Positions 10,658 to 13,557 of a stretch of DNA of 13,557 nt are shown here, one piece after another (position 1 is the first letter of the stretch; every line of letters begins with the position of its first letter). The stretch lies in contig JAICIL010000097.1 of the NCBI GenBank assembly GCA_025924435.1, forward strand, positions 1-13,557, given 5' to 3'. Made by a program: the position numbers and the translations under genes. Below the pieces are notes generated by a model. It did no database searches. It worked only from the letters and a program-made list of their open reading frames with translations, and was not told the DNA's origin. Source of the stretch: Chloroflexia bacterium (GTDB lineage: Bacteria; Chloroflexota; Chloroflexia; Thermomicrobiales; JALYUS01).

Positions 10658-12553
10658 TCACCGGGAGGGCGGCAATGGCGCGGGCGCGGGCGCCTGCCCC
10701 GTTGCCGCGCTCGTCGGCCCATTGCTGGCGGGCGGTCGCGGCGCCGGGGCCGCGACCGGTGCCGGTGTCGGCGCGGGGTTGGATGGCACGGGGCCGGATG
10801 GCGCGGGATTCGCGGGCGGGGCCGTTGTGCCGGTGCGGCTGGGTGGTTGTGGCGCCGGTAGGGTGAACACGCCGGGGACGAACTCGAGCAGCGGGAAGGC
10901 GCGGTGCATCCGCCGGGGCATGAGGAAGTTCTGCCGGCGCGTGGCGGTGATCCGGCCTTCGAGGCCGCGATCGCCCGGCTCGACCTGGTATTTCTGCGCG
11001 AGATCCTCGGAGGCCTGGCTGACGCGCATGCGGCGAAACAGATCGGCGGTCGGGACCAGCGCGGAGAAGTGCAGTTTGGGCTGCGCCGAGCCGTCCGGCA
11101 CGTCCATGTCGTCGAAACCGGGGCCGTCAACGCGGATGTGCAGCGGGGTGCCGTCGTCCGCACGGGATGTGCGATGCAGGCAGGAGATGTGGCCGAGGAT
11201 CTGATGCGCGGAGGTCGCCCTGGGCGTGGCCGCGGTCGGCCCGGGGATGTAGCTGCCAAAGATGCAGCCGGCTTCCGCGTCGCCGTGGCCCTGAAAATTG
11301 TTGGGCAGATAGGTTGGCCCGCCGCCATCGGTGAACTGGTCGTCGTAGCCGAACGAGGGCGGGTCGTGCGGCCGGTACATGTACTGCACCCGCTCGAGAT
11401 AGGCGACGTCCGGGCCGTTCGGGTCCAGCTCGCTGCCGTTGGTCAGATACCACTCGGTCAGGTCGAGGATGACGTGGTTGAGGACCTGAATCGAGCTATT
11501 GGCGAAGTAGTCGTCGGCGGTCGCCGTCGTCAATCGCGCCGTGGCATTCCCCTGGAAGGTGCAGACTTCGGGCGGCGCGAACGCGCTCGCGACCTGATCG
11601 GCGAAGCCCATCCACATCGGCGACTTCGGGTGGATGTACCCGGCGTAGGGCAGCGCGTTCGCGTCGGCGATTTTGCGGGGCAGGCCCGGTCCGCCGAACA
11701 TGAGCCGTGCCGATGTCCAGGTGAATAGATCGCCGAAACGCGGCGAACGCTCCGCCTGCCCGTTGAGCCGGTCGCTGCCCGCCAGCCACTTCTGGACATC
11801 GTAGAGGTTGTCCTTGTTGTCGCTGCGCACCGTGATCAAAACATCGTTCGACTCGATGCGCACGGGGATGTTATAGCGCGGCTTGCGGATGCTGGGATTG
11901 GTCGGATGGACGTCGGTCGGGCCGGGTACCGCTTCCTCGAGCACCGGGCGGGAGGAGTCGGAAAGCAGCCTCGGCATCTTGCCCATGACGAGCGGGCCGG
12001 TCATCCCGCCGGGGAGCCGGTTGAAGTAGGGGATGCCGTAGGAGATATGGGTGAAGACGCCGCTCGCGCTGAACGGGTAGAGGCGCTCGATGGTCGTCAG
12101 GGCCTGTTCGAGGACGTCTCGGTCGCTCGCGATGGGCATCCGGGTGAGTTGCGCGGTGATGAAGAGCGTATAGGTCGGGCCGAAACCGAACACGGTGCCC
12201 TCGGCGGGCGCTCCGGGGTCTTTGATCAGCACCGTCGGCCCGAGGTACGGCCCGATCGCGTATTGGATGTCCGGCAGCGCGGGCGGGGCGGCGAATGCGA
12301 GCCGCCGCAATGGGGGGACGCCATCGAGGGCGGCGAGCGCCGTCGCCGCGGCAGCGAGGACCCCCCCGCGCAACAACGAACGCCGCGTCATCCCGGCGGG
12401 GCGAGGGGCGGCGGCCAGTCGTGGCACGGGCGGCGGGGCGGCGATGCCACCGCCTCGATGGAACGGGCAGCCGCGCGGGGCGGCTCCCTCCGTGATCGGC
12501 ATCTCCCCCGCCGCGCTCCATGACCCTGGCCCCGCTTGCTCCAAACGACGCAT
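10658..12553 (-). CDS. Tat-exported DyP-like (DUF7405-type) protein
   Basis: A 631-residue protein. A twin-arginine signal MTRRSLLRGGVLAAAATALAAL starts at residue 55. Ahead of it is an unusual 54-residue extension with a CPFH motif (residues 29-32). The body resembles Tat-exported proteins that I recall being grouped as DUF7405, in the dimeric alpha/beta-barrel (DyP peroxidase-like) superfamily; this is memory of family style, not a search. Notable segments: MGFADQ (about 313-318), possibly a degenerate form of the DyP GxxDG motif; LHRTSRADDGTPLHIRVDGP (about 454-473); and RRQNFLMPRRMHRAFPLLEF (about 534-553). Residues about 564-631 form a Pro/Ala-rich tail ending in PPSR. The ATG at 12553 sits about 70 nt behind a -10 box (12632-12627) and has a G-rich site (GGGGGGG) upstream; an ATG at 12391 directly before the RR motif is an alternative. 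Haem binding and peroxidase activity are unproven. Confidence 0.6.
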   Translation of the reverse strand: MRRLEQAGPGSWSAAGEMPITEGAAPRGCPFHRGGGIAAPPPVPRLAAAPRPAGMTRRSLLRGGVLAAAATALAALDGVPPLRRLAFAAPPALPDIQYAIGPYLGPTVLIKDPGAPAEGTVFGFGPTYTLFITAQLTRMPIASDRDVLEQALTTIERLYPFSASGVFTHISYGIPYFNRLPGGMTGPLVMGKMPRLLSDSSRPVLEEAVPGPTDVHPTNPSIRKPRYNIPVRIESNDVLITVRSDNKDNLYDVQKWLAGSDRLNGQAERSPRFGDLFTWTSARLMFGGPGLPRKIADANALPYAGYIHPKSPMWMGFADQVASAFAPPEVCTFQGNATARLTTATADDYFANSSIQVLNHVILDLTEWYLTNGSELDPNGPDVAYLERVQYMYRPHDPPSFGYDDQFTDGGGPTYLPNNFQGHGDAEAGCIFGSYIPGPTAATPRATSAHQILGHISCLHRTSRADDGTPLHIRVDGPGFDDMDVPDGSAQPKLHFSALVPTADLFRRMRVSQASEDLAQKYQVEPGDRGLEGRITATRRQNFLMPRRMHRAFPLLEFVPGVFTLPAPQPPSRTGTTAPPANPAPSGPVPSNPAPTPAPVAAPAPRPPASNGPTSAATGQAPAPAPLPPSR

Positions 12554-12626
12554 CGCACCCCCCCGGTACCGCGTGGCTCCCCACGCATGGGCCGAGGCCG
12601 TTCGAGATGCCTCGCGCTGAGTACCG

Positions 12627-12721
12627 AGTATAGGGAGCGGCGTCTGCGGGGGCATCGGAAGAAGTTCCCGAATGCCAGCGCGAAAAGCCCGCCCCGGCGG
12701 GCAGGTATCGGGGGGTAATTC
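12627..12721 (-). promoter_or_regulatory. Shared promoter module, copy B
   Basis: On the minus strand: GAATTACC (12721-12714), 55 nt, then GATG (12656-12653) closing the dyad CGGGAACTTCTTCCG, exactly 20 nt, then TATACT (12632-12627), a 5/6 -10 match. The predicted start near 12620 fits the ATG at 12553. The long spacer contains an intrinsic terminator-like hairpin facing the same direction (12683-12702). The upstream block overlaps an inverted copy of the dyad (12708-12731). Confidence 0.55.
12683..12702 (-). terminator. Intrinsic terminator upstream of promoter B
   Basis: On the minus strand GCCCGC-CGGG-GCGGGC (12702-12687) forms a 6-bp GC stem with a tetraloop and is followed directly by TTTT (12686-12683). 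It lies upstream of the -10 of promoter B, so it would stop transcripts entering from the right and insulate the DyP-like operon rather than attenuate it from its own promoter. Confidence 0.55.
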
Positions 12722-12731
12722 TTCCCAATGC
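12708..12731 (+). repeat. Inverted copy of the promoter dyad
   Basis: On the plus strand TAATTCTTCCCAATGCC (12716-12732) matches the TTCTTCCGATGCCC end of copies A and B with one inserted C and one change. It faces away from copy B, so the pair forms imperfect inverted repeats around the terminator hairpin. A TATCAT lies 15-16 nt downstream (12746-12751), not at the 20-nt spacing seen in the other copies. It may be a second regulator site or a divergent promoter. Confidence 0.35.
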
Positions 12732-12787
12732 CGGGATTGAGCCGGTATCATCCGGCGCTCCCCGGCAGGGCTGGAGGCCGCTTGATA

Positions 12788-12840
12788 TGAGAGAGGCGGA
12801 CGAGCGACAGAAAATACATCGAGCCTGCGTTTTCGGTGAG
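12788..12840 (+). repeat. GAGAG-GAAAATAC-GGTGAG repeat, copy 1
   Basis: A GAGAGAG start, then GAAAATACATC (12810-12820), a 13-nt gap, and CGGTGAG (12834-12840). The same order recurs at 13178-13227 with an 8-nt gap. The GAAAATAC core also resembles the upstream block of the shared promoter module. The region carries no supportable gene. Confidence 0.4.
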
Positions 12841-12883
12841 GAAAGCCGCCCGGCGCAACCGCCGCAGGCCCGCGCGCTGCCCC

Positions 12884-12927
12884 TCCACCTCTCCATGCGC
12901 CGACGCGTCGACGCATGGAGAGGTGGA
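12884..12927. repeat. 44-nt near-perfect palindrome
   Basis: Perfect 16-nt arms (TCCACCTCTCCATGCG at 12884-12899 and its reverse complement at 12912-12927) flank a 10-nt perfect palindrome, CGACGCGTCG (12901-12910). Only the pair 12900/12911 (C opposite A) is mismatched. It lies in the non-coding gap between the leftward operon and the rightward edge gene. There is no T tract. It could be a bidirectional terminator or RNA hairpin, a cruciform, a protein site or a recombination site. Confidence 0.8.
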
Positions 12928-13002
12928 ACGATCACCGCGCCGCGCTTTCGCCCGCTCGTCGCGCGGTTCGCGGGTGGGCCGCTTCTCCGCCTCTGCCGTG
13001 AA

Positions 13003-13096
13003 GAAATACCTATGGGGTTTCGCCCCACGTGGGAGCGAGCACACCAAAAAGCCGGGAAGTTTTCCCGATGCGCGCGATGGCCCCCCCGCCTACGCT
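13003..13096 (+). promoter_or_regulatory. Shared promoter module, copy C
   Basis: On the plus strand: GAAATACCTA (13003-13012), 54 nt, then GATG (13067-13070) closing a perfect dyad CGGGAAGTTTTCCCG, 20 nt, then TACGCT (13091-13096) at the -10 position. The spacer holds a hairpin, TGGGG-TTTCG-CCCCA (13013-13027). It points toward the edge gene at 13381, leaving a leader of about 280 nt. The -10 is the weakest of the three copies. Confidence 0.45.
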
Positions 13097-13097
13097 A

Positions 13098-13118
13098 CGT
13101 GCAGCGTGCAGCGTGCGG
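13098..13118. repeat. Three tandem CGTGCAG heptamers
   Basis: CGTGCAG, CGTGCAG and CGTGCGG follow each other directly behind the -10-like box of promoter copy C, at the expected transcription start. This is a short tandem repeat whose meaning is unclear. Confidence 0.5.
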
Positions 13119-13177
13119 AGATTCAGCGCACACCGTTCACGATGCCCCAGGCGGTGAAGCGTGCGCCTTGTCGTTGT

Positions 13178-13256
13178 AGAGAGAGAGCGAGCGGGAAGAC
13201 GGAAAATACACCCGGTTGCCCGGTGAGAGTCCGGCGATAGCCCCCGTCCTCTTCCC
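13178..13256 (+). other. Repeat copy 2 within a structured leader
   Basis: Second copy of the repeat seen at 12788-12840: a GAGAGAG start, GAAAATACACC (13202-13212) and CGGTGAG (13221-13227). It lies inside a possible hairpin with outer arms GGGAAGA (13193-13199) and TCTTCCC (13250-13256), inner ACGG/CCGT pairing, and a CCGG-TGAGAGT-CCGG stem-loop at 13220-13234. It would be in the leader of the edge gene if transcription starts at copy C. A segment resembles the GGTGAGAGTCC part of cobalamin riboswitches, but the B12 box was not found. Confidence 0.3.
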
Positions 13257-13341
13257 CCGATTCGCTATGAGATTGATGCGCGATCGAGATACCGGCACGA
13301 TGGAGCGACGAGCAACGAAGGCGGTGCGGCCACCGGGCCGA

Positions 13342-13354
13342 CGCGATAATCGCG
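13342..13354 (+). promoter_or_regulatory. CGCGATAATCGCG dyad over a -10-like box
   Basis: A perfect 6-bp dyad (CGCGAT-A-ATCGCG) overlaps GATAAT (13345-13350), a 5/6 match to the -10 consensus, 12 nt upstream of the Shine-Dalgarno of the edge gene. No good -35 is seen. A repressor operator over a proximal promoter is plausible. Confidence 0.35.
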
Positions 13355-13380
13355 AGCAGTGTATGCGGAGGGTCTTTTCC

Positions 13381-13557
13381 ATGAACGTCAATCAATCTCC
13401 TGTCCGTTCGCGGCTCCGCCGGGTGCGGTGGCTGCTGGCCCACCCCCCCGCCGGCCTCCTCCCCTTCTCCCTCGCCCTCGCCGGCGGCGGCGCCCTCTGG
13501 CTCCAGCTGCTGCACGGCGTCCAGGGCGTCCACGAGCGGGGCGCGGCGCCCGCCGCC
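13381..13557 (+). CDS. N-terminus of a membrane-anchored protein (cut by edge)
   Basis: 59 codons are visible and the frame is open to the last base. The ATG is preceded by a strong Shine-Dalgarno GGAGGG (13367-13372) with an 8-nt gap. The basic start MNVNQSPVRSRLRRVRW is followed by a hydrophobic segment (about 18-45, LLAHPPAGLLPFSLALAGGGALWLQLL) and then GVQGVHERGAAPAA, so it is a signal anchor or first transmembrane helix. Codons end almost always in C or G, as in the neighbouring genes. I cannot name the family from this piece. Confidence 0.6.
   Translation, partial: MNVNQSPVRSRLRRVRWLLAHPPAGLLPFSLALAGGGALWLQLLHGVQGVHERGAAPAA

Noticed and set aside
10904..11728. A 274-codon plus-strand open frame opposite the DyP-like gene
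   Set aside because: Antisense shadow; the minus-strand product has a Tat signal and conserved-looking motifs.
12788..13227. CRISPR array or integron attC sites
   Set aside because: The repeats are too few, imperfect and unevenly spaced for CRISPR. No cas gene or integrase is present, and no attC core consensus was seen.
12748..13240. Overlapping open frames of 80-135 codons on both strands in the right intergenic region
   Set aside because: Both strands give near-identical peptides around STSPC.DAS.HGEVE, which is just the 44-nt palindrome translated in both directions. The products are otherwise Arg-rich and lack good start sites.
13215..13260. A full cobalamin riboswitch
   Set aside because: Only the GGTGAGAGTCC-like segment and a CCCCCG stretch match. 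The conserved GCCACTG-type box and the other arms were not found, so I do not call it.

Overview
This is a GC-rich, wholly bacterial window with seven complete protein genes and one gene cut by the right edge. I saw no tRNA, rRNA, CRISPR array, transposase or integrase. The proteome suggests a free-living, probably monoderm, high-GC bacterium: a cytoplasmic GH63-type glucosidase, a PilZ protein, Tat- and Sec-exported surface proteins, and DUF11 and Ig-like modules. My guess is Chloroflexota/Thermomicrobia-like or an actinobacterial relative; this is a low-confidence inference from protein style only.

Left part (1-5150). Bases 1-148 are low-complexity, C-rich sequence without a gene. Two minus-strand genes follow, a GH63-like glucosidase (149-2821) and an MFS exporter (2925-4298). 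They are probably co-transcribed from a promoter near 4377-4404. A PilZ-domain protein (4451-5149) is divergent from them.

Middle part (5197-10565, all minus strand): a secreted two-module DUF11 protein with a twin-arginine signal (5197-6414), a 145-residue tail-anchored unknown protein (6533-6970), and a 1103-residue secreted beta-propeller/Ig-like protein (7254-10565).

Right part: a Tat-exported protein resembling the DyP-like DUF7405 group (10658-12553) lies directly upstream of the propeller gene, and the two look like one operon. Both encode exported proteins ending in similar Pro/Ala-rich tails that finish in PPSR. The roughly 830 bp between 12553 and 13381 hold no convincing gene but are dense in structure: two copies of a promoter-like module, an intrinsic terminator, a near-perfect 44-nt palindrome, a second repeat pair and a small operator-like dyad. 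A membrane-anchored protein begins at 13381 and runs off the window.

The most interesting observation is a module of about 94 bp found three times: upstream of the tail-anchored protein, upstream of the DyP-like/propeller operon, and upstream of the right-edge gene. Each copy has an upstream GAAWTACC block, then 54-55 nt to GATG at the end of a CGGGA...TTCCG dyad, then exactly 20 nt to a TAT/TAG/TAC-type -10 hexamer. This looks like an activator-dependent promoter shared by a small envelope regulon. The inference rests on reading the letters by eye; no database search was possible.
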